A DNA stretch of 64,000 bases from NCBI GenBank assembly GCA_011523545.1, contig WTGN01000052.1, forward strand, positions 1 to 64,000. Reading direction: 5' to 3'. The first letter of the stretch is position 1. Every line of letters starts with the position of its first letter. Below, one piece after another: positions 33,713 to 41,442 of the stretch. The notes beneath the pieces were generated by a model, which was given only the letters and a program-made list of their open reading frames with translations, did not search any database and was not told the DNA's origin. Made by a program: the position numbers and the translations under genes. The DNA is from Chloroflexota bacterium (lineage in GTDB: Bacteria; Chloroflexota; Anaerolineae; Aggregatilineales; Phototrophicaceae).

Positions 33713-34549
33713 CTAAAGGTCAAAAATGTCGAGGTCCTTCGCGCTGATGACAGTTCCGTCATAGCCGCTGGCCACTTCGGCGAGCAGCGCCTCGGGCGGG
33801 CGCCCCCAAAACAGCTGATGATAAATCAGCAGGAGACGCGGACGCACTGCCCGCGCCAGCGCCGCCAGCTCGGTGGTTGAGGTATGCACGCGGGCGTGAT
33901 AGCGCTGCCAGGCCGGCGGCTGATTGACGAAGGCCGCCGATGAATAGACCTCGTGAATCAGTATGTCGCAGCCGCGCGCCCAATCGGCAAAAGCGGGGAC
34001 CGGCTTGGTATCGCCGGAGATGACAACAGCGCCGGCGGGCGTGATGACTTTGTAGCTGAAAGCGGCCAGGTCGCCGTGATTGGCTTTCAGGGCCTGGACC
34101 TGAACGCGCTCGTCTTGGTAGCAAATGCCTTCGCTGATTTCGCGCGCATCAATTTTGTAGCCGTCGGCGCTTGTTGGATGGGCGGCGCGGTGTTCGCGGA
34201 TATTCTCCGAATAGGCCGCCAGGATATGCCCCGCCATGCGCTCGAAGCCGGCCGGCCCAAAGGCGAGCAGCGTTTCGTCGCGCCCGTGAATCCAGGGTGT
34301 GAAGAGCAGATCGGGCAAGCCGACCGTATGATCGGCGTGCAGGTGGGTGAGGAAGAGGCGCGTGAGTTTAGTGCTGTCCCAGGCGATTAGACCGCGGGCA
34401 TGGGCCTGGACGACGCGCTGTACGATGCCATGACCGCAGTCGAAGATGTAGGGCTGGTCATCGACGGCGATGGCGACGCCGGAACTTACGCGATCGGCTT
34501 CGGCGTTCGGTGTGCCGCTGCCGAGGACGAGGACCTGGCTGCCGTTCAT
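33713..34549 (-). CDS. MBL-fold metallohydrolase (RNase Z/ElaC-like)
   Basis: Metallo-beta-lactamase fold, 278 residues. THLHADH provides the metal-binding HxHxDH motif, VISGDTK the bridging aspartate, and ARVHTSTTELA a further histidine as in the RNase Z/arylsulfatase branch. ATG at 34549 overlaps the CE7 esterase stop as ATGA and is preferred over the GTG three codons upstream. Possible substrates include tRNA 3' ends, sulfate esters or phosphodiesters; its position between an esterase and a flavoprotein favours a small-molecule role. Confidence 0.83.
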   Translation of the reverse strand: MNGSQVLVLGSGTPNAEADRVSSGVAIAVDDQPYIFDCGHGIVQRVVQAHARGLIAWDSTKLTRLFLTHLHADHTVGLPDLLFTPWIHGRDETLLAFGPAGFERMAGHILAAYSENIREHRAAHPTSADGYKIDAREISEGICYQDERVQVQALKANHGDLAAFSYKVITPAGAVVISGDTKPVPAFADWARGCDILIHEVYSSAAFVNQPPAWQRYHARVHTSTTELAALARAVRPRLLLIYHQLFWGRPPEALLAEVASGYDGTVISAKDLDIFDL

Positions 34550-35517
34550 GCGCGCCACAGCTCTCGCAGGTAGCGAATCTTCTCCAGCAGGTGATGGGCG
34601 CCGCCGCCTTCGTGATTGTTGAAGTAGTATTCTATGATGGCTTTCTCGCTGGACACATGATTGTAGGAGGCGTAGACGGTCGAGGGCGGGCAGATCGTAT
34701 CCATGAGGCCGACGGAGTATAGGGCGCGGGCCCGCATGCGCGCGGCGAAGTGCATGCCGTCAAAATAACTCAGCGTATGGAAAACCGCTTCGATCTTGTC
34801 GCGGTGGATTTGCAGGTAACGCGCGATCTCGGGGTAGGGGTCCTTGGGCGTGATATCGAGGGCGCGGCGGAAATGCTGCAGGAAGGGCACATCGGCCAGG
34901 CAGACCTGGACATCGGGCAGCAGGCCGGCCACGGCGATGGACATGCCGCCGCCCTGGCTCGCACCCGTGACAGCGATGCGTTCACCGTCCACATCGGCGC
35001 GACTGCGAATGGCTTCAACGGCGCGAACGGCATCGGTATACAGGCGGCGGTAGTAGTAGGTCTGCCGATCGAGGATGCCCTGCGTCATGAAGCCGGGCGT
35101 GGCGGGGTTGGCGCCGCTCCCGATATCGGCTGTATCGCCCCGGCGCCAAACGCTGCCCTGGCCGCGCGTATCCATCACCAGATAGGCGAAGCCGGCCGAT
35201 GGGAACGCCAGCCATTCATGAGGAAAGCCGCGGCCGCCGCCATAGCCGATATATTCGACGACGCCGGGCAGCGGATCGCTGCTGCCGCGCGGGCGCATGT
35301 ACCAGCCTTTGATCCGGTCGCCATTGAAGCCGGAGAAGCTCACATCGTAGACATCGACCGTCATTAGGCCCATGTCGGCCCTCTCGAAAACGGCGTCAAG
35401 TTCCTGGGCGCGCGCCTCCTGCAAGGTGGCTTGCCAGAAGTTGTCGAAGTCATCCGGTTCGGCGCGCGGCGGCTTGTAGGCGCGCAAGTCTTCCAGGGGC
35501 ATGTCAAACAGGGGCAT
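34546..35517 (-). CDS. acetyl xylan esterase/cephalosporin-C deacetylase (CE7)
   Basis: Alpha/beta-hydrolase of the CE7 family, 323 residues, removing acetyl groups from xylo-oligosaccharides or similar substrates. Family marks: RGQGSVWRRGD, the nucleophile elbow GASQGGG, the aspartate in GLMDTICPPST and the histidine in NNHEGGG. It has no signal peptide, as expected for CE7 enzymes acting on imported oligosaccharides. It heads a three-gene operon with an MBL hydrolase and a flavoprotein. A minus-strand TATAAT at 35560-35555 lies about 38 nt upstream. Confidence 0.92.
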   Translation of the reverse strand: MPLFDMPLEDLRAYKPPRAEPDDFDNFWQATLQEARAQELDAVFERADMGLMTVDVYDVSFSGFNGDRIKGWYMRPRGSSDPLPGVVEYIGYGGGRGFPHEWLAFPSAGFAYLVMDTRGQGSVWRRGDTADIGSGANPATPGFMTQGILDRQTYYYRRLYTDAVRAVEAIRSRADVDGERIAVTGASQGGGMSIAVAGLLPDVQVCLADVPFLQHFRRALDITPKDPYPEIARYLQIHRDKIEAVFHTLSYFDGMHFAARMRARALYSVGLMDTICPPSTVYASYNHVSSEKAIIEYYFNNHEGGGAHHLLEKIRYLRELWRA

Positions 35518-35832
35518 GGCGCTTTCCCTCCCGGCTGAAGTTTGCTGCCTGGATTATAGCCGATACTTCGGCGCATCGTGTCTAACCCCCCTCGGTCCCC
35601 CCATGGCAATGGAGGGAAGGTTTCGCCGAGACATGTTCGTATAATTTAATCCAATGGAGAATTCTCTAATTCGCATGTGTTTGCTCCCCTCTCCAATGCT
35701 TTGGGGAGGGGCTGGGGGAGGGGTTAAAATATGGCGATTGAGGATGTTCGACACGCTCATTGACGTGCTGAATTGGCGGCGCGGGCGGTTGCGACTATGA
35801 TTGATAGGGTGCGAATGATCGACGAGGGCGAA
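35518..35832. repeat. two family B hairpins in opposite orientation; short possible leader ORF
   Basis: Family B copies at 35582-35617 and 35682-35727 face each other across about 65 nt. After them a small frame starts ATG at 35744 and stops TGA at 35798-35800, overlapping an in-frame ATG of the next gene at 35797 as ATGA. Whether this 18-codon frame is translated is unknown. Confidence 0.65.
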
Positions 35833-36630
35833 ATGGATTGGCGCGCCTATTATCTGCGGGATGTGTATCCGCGGCTGAACCTGCCCCTGGCGCAGTATCC
35901 GCTGCTGAGCCTGGATGCGCGCGCCGGGGACCGGCCGCTCGGGGATTTTGCCCTGGTGATGCTGGTCGGCCTGACAGGGACCGGGAAATCGACGACGCTG
36001 GGCTTGCTGCGCGGGACTGTGGATGGTCTGGCTGGCGGCGTCATGCCGTCGCGGCGGGAGCTGGCGGATTGGATTGCGATCCCGATGGCGCAGGCGCTGC
36101 AGGGGGATCCGCTGGCGCCGGTGAGCGATCGGGTGCGGCGCTTCGCTTATACGCGGACTTTCGCCGAGCATGTGCCGGGCGGGATGGCGGCTGCCTTTTC
36201 CTGGCTGCGCCTGGCCGATGACTTCGCCGGGCATGTGCTCACGGAAGGTTTGCGCGGGCGGGACGAGATAGGGTTTGCCTTGAATCGCTTCCCGCGCTGG
36301 CAAATCATTGAGTTGACGCTGAATCCTGTGACGCGCTTGCGCCGCTTGAGCGCGCGGGCCGACGACTTTGACCAGACAAGGGGCGCGGACGACCTGTCCT
36401 TCTTGCCGCGCGGATGGCGGCGGGCGGCGGCGGCGCTCTTCAAAACTGGTGAAATCAGCAGCAAGGCTTTGGCGATTGTTCGCGCTGAGGCGGCAAATTA
36501 CGGCTTTGAACCATTCCCGGGTGGATTAGCCTATCCGAATTATCATCAAGTCGAAGTCGAAGGCCGCAGCCCGGACGAGGTGGCGGCGGCGCTGGCCGGC
36601 ATTATTGACGAGGCGTCATGCCAAGGATAG
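35833..36630 (+). CDS. unrecognised P-loop NTPase/kinase-like protein
   Basis: Protein of about 265 residues that I cannot assign. GLTGTGKST is a clear Walker A motif, about 45 residues in, following a hydrophobic strand (FALVMLV). No firm Walker B was identified; FSWLRLADDFAGHVLTEGL is a possible region. The C-terminal half (TLNPVTRLRRLSARADDFDQTRG) resembles the lid region of nucleoside- or sugar-kinase-like P-loop proteins. ATG at 35833 follows GAGGGCGAA; ATGs at 35797 and 35815 are alternatives. It overlaps the epimerase gene by 13 nt, so they form an operon with the M55 peptidase. A substrate kinase role in peptide salvage is speculation. Confidence 0.6.
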   Translation: MDWRAYYLRDVYPRLNLPLAQYPLLSLDARAGDRPLGDFALVMLVGLTGTGKSTTLGLLRGTVDGLAGGVMPSRRELADWIAIPMAQALQGDPLAPVSDRVRRFAYTRTFAEHVPGGMAAAFSWLRLADDFAGHVLTEGLRGRDEIGFALNRFPRWQIIELTLNPVTRLRRLSARADDFDQTRGADDLSFLPRGWRRAAAALFKTGEISSKALAIVRAEAANYGFEPFPGGLAYPNYHQVEVEGRSPDEVAAALAGIIDEASCQG

Positions 36631-37715
36631 CTCGCATCGACACGGCGCTTTATGATGTGCCGCTGAAGGGGCGCTTGACCTGGGGCAGCGGGCATGAGCT
36701 GCATCACTTGGCGCATGTCCTCGTCCGCGTTGAGCTGGCCGATGGCGCGGCCGGCATCGCCGAGGCGCCGGCGCGACCGAGCATCTACGGCGAGACGCAG
36801 GCGACCATCCGGCACATCATTGAGCAACACTTGGCGCCAGCGCTGCTGGGCGAGGCGATCGACAGTTACGCTGCTGTCGCGGCTTTATCGGTTCGGGGCG
36901 CGCGCATCAAGAACAATCATACCGCCAAGGGCGCGTTGGATATGGCGCTGCACCAGGCGCTGGCGGTCAGCCGGGGTCAGCGGCTTACGGATTATTTGGG
37001 CGCGGCGCGGCGGCGGATCCGCCTCAGCAGCATTGTGAGCACGGGCTCGCCGGCGGCGGTCCTCGCTGATGTGCGCGCGTCGTATGCGGCGGGCCTGCGT
37101 GTTTTCAAGGTGAAGATCGGGCGCGATATCCCGGCCGAAATAGAGACGATTGAACACTTGCTCGACGAGTTTCCGGAAGCGCGGTTTTATGTGGACGCGA
37201 ATGAGACCCTGGCAAGTGAAAAGGCGGCTGCGCTGTTGGATCGGCTGTACGAGCTGGGCGTGATGCATTGTGAAGAGGCGCTGCCGGTGCATGAACTGGC
37301 GGCGCGGCGGCAGCTGAGGCGGGCTTGCCGCATGCCGATCATCGCCGATGACTCGGCCTTCACCGTGGACGAGCTGAGGCGCGAGCTCGCCTTTGAGACC
37401 TTTGACATTCTCAATATCAAGACGGCGCGCACCGGTTTCAGCCAGTCGCGGCGCATGCTGAAACATTGCTTAGCCGCCGGCAAAGACGCGATGGTCGGCT
37501 CCCAGGCGGGCTCGCTGCTGGGTTGCCTGCAGGCGGCTATCTTCGCCGGGCATGAGGCGGTGACCTGCGCCAATGAATGCAGCTTCTATCTGAAGACGGA
37601 AGCCGATCTGAGCTTCGCGCCGCCGATCGTCGATGGCTGGCTGGCGCTGGATGATGCGGAGGGGGCCTTGGCGCGCGTCCAGGAAGCGTTGGCGCAACCC
37701 TCGGCCTGGGTGTAG
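36618..37715 (+). CDS. enolase-superfamily dipeptide epimerase-like enzyme
   Basis: Muconate-lactonizing-type enolase-superfamily protein, 365 residues. The barrel carries the catalytic Lys pair in FKVKIG and NIKTARTGF and metal ligands in VDANE, CEEALP and ADDSAF. L-Ala-D/L-Glu epimerases and o-succinylbenzoate synthases share this layout. The next gene, an M55 D-aminopeptidase, favours cell-wall dipeptide epimerisation. The N-terminal KNNHTAKGALDMALHQALA is also family-typical. The stop codon TAG lies inside a family A repeat that starts immediately at the gene end (37711). OSBS activity is the alternative because menA is nearby. Confidence 0.83.
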   Translation: MPRIARIDTALYDVPLKGRLTWGSGHELHHLAHVLVRVELADGAAGIAEAPARPSIYGETQATIRHIIEQHLAPALLGEAIDSYAAVAALSVRGARIKNNHTAKGALDMALHQALAVSRGQRLTDYLGAARRRIRLSSIVSTGSPAAVLADVRASYAAGLRVFKVKIGRDIPAEIETIEHLLDEFPEARFYVDANETLASEKAAALLDRLYELGVMHCEEALPVHELAARRQLRRACRMPIIADDSAFTVDELRRELAFETFDILNIKTARTGFSQSRRMLKHCLAAGKDAMVGSQAGSLLGCLQAAIFAGHEAVTCANECSFYLKTEADLSFAPPIVDGWLALDDAEGALARVQEALAQPSAWV

Positions 37716-37834
37716 GGGCGATTCGGTGAATCGCCCAAATGTTTGAAATGGCGTATGCGGGCGACATACTATGTCGCTCCTACAATTCGCATTTGGTGGG
37801 TGTTGGTCTTGATGGCTACTGGAAGGGGAATGCG
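37711..37834. repeat. two family A palindromes between epimerase and M55 genes
   Basis: Copies at 37711-37735 (TGTAGGGGCGATTC-GGTG-AATCGCCC) and 37759-37783 (GGGCGACATACTATGTCGCTCCTACA). The first supplies the TAG stop codon of the epimerase gene at 37713-37715. AAGGGGA near 37824 is the ribosome site for the next gene. Confidence 0.75.
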
Positions 37835-38656
37835 ATGAAGATTTTGATTATGGCGGACATGGAAGGCGTGAGCGGGATCGTGACCTGGGGCCAGGTCACG
37901 GGCGGCGCGCCGATGTACAAGGAAGGGCGCCGGCTCTACACCGAAGAGATTAACGCGGCCGTGCGTGGCGCGAAGCGGGCGGGCGCCGATGAGATCGTGG
38001 TGGTCGATTGTCACGGCGCCGGCGGCGATTGGACCTTCAACTCCTTCCTGCCGGAGCTGCTCGATGACGATTGCACCTGGGTGGCGCATCATCCCTGGGC
38101 GCGCTACACCGAACTGCTGGAGCAGGGCGCGGACGCCTGCCTGCTGGTGGGCATGCACGCGCGAAATAACACCGCCGATGGCGTGCTATCCCATACCATC
38201 TCGACGGTGAAATGGCATAACCTGTGGTTCAACGATGACCTGGTGGGCGAGTCGGGCGTGAACGCGGCGCTCTGTGGGCACTATGGCTGTCCGGTGTTAT
38301 TGGTCACCGGCGACGAAGCCGTCTGCCGCGAAGTCACGGGCCTGCTGGGCGCTGGGCTGACGACGGTGGCGGTCAAACGGGGGCTGACGCGTTACTCAGC
38401 GCGTCAGATTCCGCCGCGGCGGGCGCGCAAAATGATTGAGGAAGGCGCGTATCAGGCGCTGCAGGATCTGGCGGCGGTGAAACCTTATGTGCCGGCTTCA
38501 CCGGTGACCATCACCATTGAAGTCGACAAGGTCGAGAAGATGGACGATTTCGCCGGGCGTCCGGGCGTGGAGTTGGATCGGGCGGCGCAGAAAGTGTATA
38601 GCCGCGCCGACGATTGGATGGCGGCTTGGGATCAAATCTGGCATTGGACGGTGTGA
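37835..38656 (+). CDS. M55 family D-aminopeptidase (DppA-like)
   Basis: Zinc-dependent D-aminopeptidase of the DppA family, 273 residues. MKILIMADMEGVSGI carries the first metal ligands (D8, E10). DCHGAGGDW and LVGMHARN hold further histidines, and GDEAVCREV is also characteristic. Such enzymes hydrolyse D-Ala-containing peptides from peptidoglycan. ATG at 37835 gives the exact family N-terminus. It is third in the P-loop/epimerase operon and converges on menA. Together with NamZ and NagA it supports cell-wall salvage. Confidence 0.92.
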   Translation: MKILIMADMEGVSGIVTWGQVTGGAPMYKEGRRLYTEEINAAVRGAKRAGADEIVVVDCHGAGGDWTFNSFLPELLDDDCTWVAHHPWARYTELLEQGADACLLVGMHARNNTADGVLSHTISTVKWHNLWFNDDLVGESGVNAALCGHYGCPVLLVTGDEAVCREVTGLLGAGLTTVAVKRGLTRYSARQIPPRRARKMIEEGAYQALQDLAAVKPYVPASPVTITIEVDKVEKMDDFAGRPGVELDRAAQKVYSRADDWMAAWDQIWHWTV

Positions 38657-38816
38657 AGGCCGGCAAATTGCCCCGATGCGGGCAACCAACCCCACCCCCG
38701 GCCGCTTCCCGCCATCTCTATGGCGGGCATCCGACGAGTCAGGGAGGGGAGCTAAACTCGGCAGGATGACATGAATTGTGCGTCAGCGGCGGCATTGCCG
38801 CGCGAGTGTCTACGTT
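38657..38816. repeat. family B repeat with a nested GCCATctctATGGC hairpin
   Basis: A family B unit spans about 38689-38753. Its centre contains CCCGCCAT, CTCT, ATGGCGGG and then CATCC. The copy at 61725-61790 has CTCGCCAT, CTCT, ATGGCGAG, CATCC, so the changed bases on one arm are matched on the other. GTGTCTACG (the reverse of the CGTAGACAC core) lies at 38806-38814. The gap separates convergent genes. Confidence 0.75.
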
Positions 38817-39782
38817 TCAGGCGACGGGCAGGACGAGCGAAAGCGACCAGCCGACCACCATCAACAGGCCGACCTGCCCGTGCAGTTTCGCCGTGCGGCC
38901 CTGGGCTTGATGCAGCAGCGGGATGGCGGTGCTGGTATTGATGATCTTGATCAGGCGGAGCGCTTCGGGCAGCGTGATCAGCGTCAGCAGCGTCAGCGGC
39001 GGCATAACACCGGCGGCGATGACGGCGGCCTGGGCGATATATGCGCCGAATACGAGAAAGATGAATTCAGCGCGGGCGAAACGAATGCCGAATAGGACCG
39101 CCAGCGTCCGTTTGTTCACGGCGCGGTCGGCTTCCATATCGCGGATATTATTGGCGTGCAGGATGGCCGCGACCATGAAGGCGACCGGCAGCGAAATCAG
39201 GCAGAGCTCGCCGATGCGCGCGTCCGAGACCGACGGCGACATGACATAATAGGCGCCGACGACGATGGCCGGGCCCATGAAGATGGCGACCGCGATTTCG
39301 CCCAGGCCGTTGTAAGCCAGCGGGAAGGGGCCGGCGGTATAGGTGATGGCCACGAGCACGCCACCGACCCCAATGAGCCAGAGCAGCGGCCCGCTATGCG
39401 CCAGCAGATAGAGACCAATCAAAGTGCCGGCGAGCGTCGCCAGGATGGCGCCCGCGCATACAATCGCCGGTTCGAGGATCTTGTGCTTGATGATCATGCC
39501 TTGCCCGGCTTGCTTGAGACGGTCGGCGCCGCGGCGGTAATCGGCGTATTCGTTGATCAGGTTGGCGGCGCTTTGCAGGAAGAGTGTGCCAATCAGCGCC
39601 AGCAGAAAGGCGCCCGCTTCAAAGACGCCGTCAGCGACCGCGATGATGCCGGCCAGGCCCATCGGCACATAGGTGGCGGTGAATACGCGCGGGCGCAGCG
39701 CTTGGTACCAGGCGCTCGCTTTGGATTGGGGCGGGCTGGGGGGCAAGCGTGGGGACCTCTCAGTAGACGGATCTCGATTCAC
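38817..39782 (-). CDS. menA: 1,4-dihydroxy-2-naphthoate prenyltransferase (MenA-like)
   Basis: UbiA-superfamily integral membrane prenyltransferase, 321 residues, attaching the isoprenoid tail in menaquinone synthesis. The first Asp-rich motif is NLINEYADYRRGAD and the second NNIRDMEADRAVNKRT, both typical of MenA. Eight or nine hydrophobic segments are visible. The start is GTG at 39782. A good extended -10 (TGGTATAGT, 39797-39789) lies only 7 nt upstream, so the mRNA could be leaderless or start further back. No other men genes are in the window. Confidence 0.9.
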   Translation of the reverse strand: MNRDPSTERSPRLPPSPPQSKASAWYQALRPRVFTATYVPMGLAGIIAVADGVFEAGAFLLALIGTLFLQSAANLINEYADYRRGADRLKQAGQGMIIKHKILEPAIVCAGAILATLAGTLIGLYLLAHSGPLLWLIGVGGVLVAITYTAGPFPLAYNGLGEIAVAIFMGPAIVVGAYYVMSPSVSDARIGELCLISLPVAFMVAAILHANNIRDMEADRAVNKRTLAVLFGIRFARAEFIFLVFGAYIAQAAVIAAGVMPPLTLLTLITLPEALRLIKIINTSTAIPLLHQAQGRTAKLHGQVGLLMVVGWSLSLVLPVA

Positions 39783-39788
39783 CCAATG

Positions 39789-39797
39789 ACTATACCA
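39789..39797 (-). promoter_or_regulatory. extended -10 close to the menA start
   Basis: TGGTATAGT on the minus strand. A transcript from it would begin at about 39782, the first base of the GTG start codon. Confidence 0.4.
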
Positions 39798-39841
39798 AAT
39801 TTAGCGGACTGTGACTGACGCTTTATCGTTTCCTGTCTGTG

Positions 39842-39847
39842 TATAAT
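39842..39847 (+). promoter_or_regulatory. -10 element of the glycosyltransferase gene
   Basis: TATAAT, with no strong -35. It gives a leader of about 25 nt before the GTG at 39879, which has GAGGCGG upstream. Confidence 0.4.
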
Positions 39848-39878
39848 CGCAGGTAGAGTTTAACCAGAGGCGGGTTTC

Positions 39879-41114
39879 GTGAAGGTTCTTCATCTATCGA
39901 TCAGCGATGGCGGCGGCGGGGCGGCGATGGGCGCCTATCGTTTGCATCAAGGGCTGCGGCGGGCGGGCGTGGCGAGCGAGATGCTGGTGCTGCGCAAGCT
40001 CACGGAGGATCCGCATGTGCATCGACTGTCGGACGCCCTCAAGCGCTGGGAACGGGCGGGGAGGCGGCTGGCCGAGCGGCGGCATCAGCGGCGGCTTGGC
40101 GCGGTTCCCCGGCTGGCGGGCAGCGGGCACTGGAGCCTGAACCAATTCAACTACAGCGTGGCGAAGGCCATCAACGCTTTTGCGGCGGACATCGTGCAGC
40201 TGCATTGGGTGGGCGACAATTTTCTGCCCATTCAGCAATTGGGGCAAATCCGAGCGCCGCTGGTTTGGACGCTGCGCGATATGTGGGCCTTCAGCGGCGG
40301 CTGCCATTATGCGGGGGATTGCGTCAACTATCAGGCTGGTTGCGGCAACTGCCCGCAGCTGGTGAATAAGTCGCCGAGCGACATCAGCGCCCGCGTTCAC
40401 GCTGACAAGCGGCGCGCCTGGGCGAATCGGCCGCTGACGATTGTGACGATCAGCCAGTGGCTGGCGGATTGCGCGCGCGCGAGCTCGCTTCTTGGCGGCC
40501 GGCGCATCGAAGTCATCGGCAATCCGATAGATCCGGGCCTGTTCAAACCGCTGGAGCGGGCGGCGGCGCGCGCGTCATTCAATCTGCCCATGGACAAGAA
40601 GTTGATTCTCTTTGGGGCGATTGGCGGTACGAGCGATCCGCGCAAGGGTTTCCGCTATTTGGCGGAGGCGCTGCAAGCCTTGGAAGACGCGAGCGCTATC
40701 GAGTTGGTTGTGTTTGGCTCGGCGCGGCCTGAAGCGATTGACCTGGGCTTGACCGTGCATCAGGTGGGGCGCCTGAGTGATACGGTGAGTTTGAGCACCC
40801 TCTATTCCGCGTGTGATGTCTACGTACTACCAACATTGCAGGAGGCTCTGGGCAAGACGCTGATGGAGGCGCTGGCTTGCGGGACGCCCTGCGTCAGTTT
40901 CGCGGGAACCGGCCCGGATGATATGCTGGCGCATCAAGTGGACGGCTACCTGGCGCGCAAGATGGACAGCGCGGACCTGGCGGAGGGCATCGCCTGGACG
41001 TTGGCGCAGGCCTGGCCGCGGGAAGAATTGCATCAGCGGATCCTGGCCAAATACGGCGTCGAACGCATCAGCCAGCGCTATGTCGAATTGTATAAATCGC
41101 TGATTGATGGCTAA
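39879..41114 (+). CDS. family 4 glycosyltransferase (WcaC-like)
   Basis: GT-B fold glycosyltransferase, 411 residues, cytoplasmic or membrane-associated. The N-terminal half contains the WTLRDMWAFSGGCHYAGDC...CGNCPQL segment seen in WcaC-like exopolysaccharide transferases, with four cysteines that may bind zinc. The C-terminal GT4 domain has FGAIGGTSDPRKGF, a donor-binding VLPTLQEALGKTLMEALACGTPCVSF stretch with the EX7E-type glutamates. The start is GTG at 39879. It stands alone, so its polysaccharide or glycolipid product is unknown. Confidence 0.9.
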   Translation: MKVLHLSISDGGGGAAMGAYRLHQGLRRAGVASEMLVLRKLTEDPHVHRLSDALKRWERAGRRLAERRHQRRLGAVPRLAGSGHWSLNQFNYSVAKAINAFAADIVQLHWVGDNFLPIQQLGQIRAPLVWTLRDMWAFSGGCHYAGDCVNYQAGCGNCPQLVNKSPSDISARVHADKRRAWANRPLTIVTISQWLADCARASSLLGGRRIEVIGNPIDPGLFKPLERAAARASFNLPMDKKLILFGAIGGTSDPRKGFRYLAEALQALEDASAIELVVFGSARPEAIDLGLTVHQVGRLSDTVSLSTLYSACDVYVLPTLQEALGKTLMEALACGTPCVSFAGTGPDDMLAHQVDGYLARKMDSADLAEGIAWTLAQAWPREELHQRILAKYGVERISQRYVELYKSLIDG

Positions 41115-41442
41115 TGGAAGCGTGGTTCCATAGGCGGTGTATGCTCTTCGGTTGAATCGGCGGAAGCTTTTGCCACCGAGGGGCGCGCAGACACAGCCCG
41201 TCTACAGCGAGAAAACCGAGGGCACCGAGAATCGTATGCGAAAAAGGGGCCTGTCCTCTGTGCTCTCTGTGTTGCCTCCTTTCGAAGGTCAGTGTCTACG
41301 CGACCCTCTGTGGTGAAAATATGTGATTCTCGACATAGGGTGATTCCCAACAAATTCACCGTCCCCTAATCCGTCTTTCAGTCGAAAATCGGCGAAATCT
41401 GGGTTATGCTAGCGCTCTGTCCGTTAGCCTAGAAAAGAGACG
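41115..41442. repeat. family C tract with two hairpin-core insertions
   Basis: No gene is visible. A ctctgtg/ccgaggg tract covers about 41176-41320. It contains the core variant CGCAGACAC (41186-41194, flanked by GGGC and GCCC) and an exact reversed core GTGTCTACG (41292-41300, between GGTC and GACC). The second interrupts the tract between TTGCCTCC and CTCTGTGG. So the core is not restricted to family A. Confidence 0.65.
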
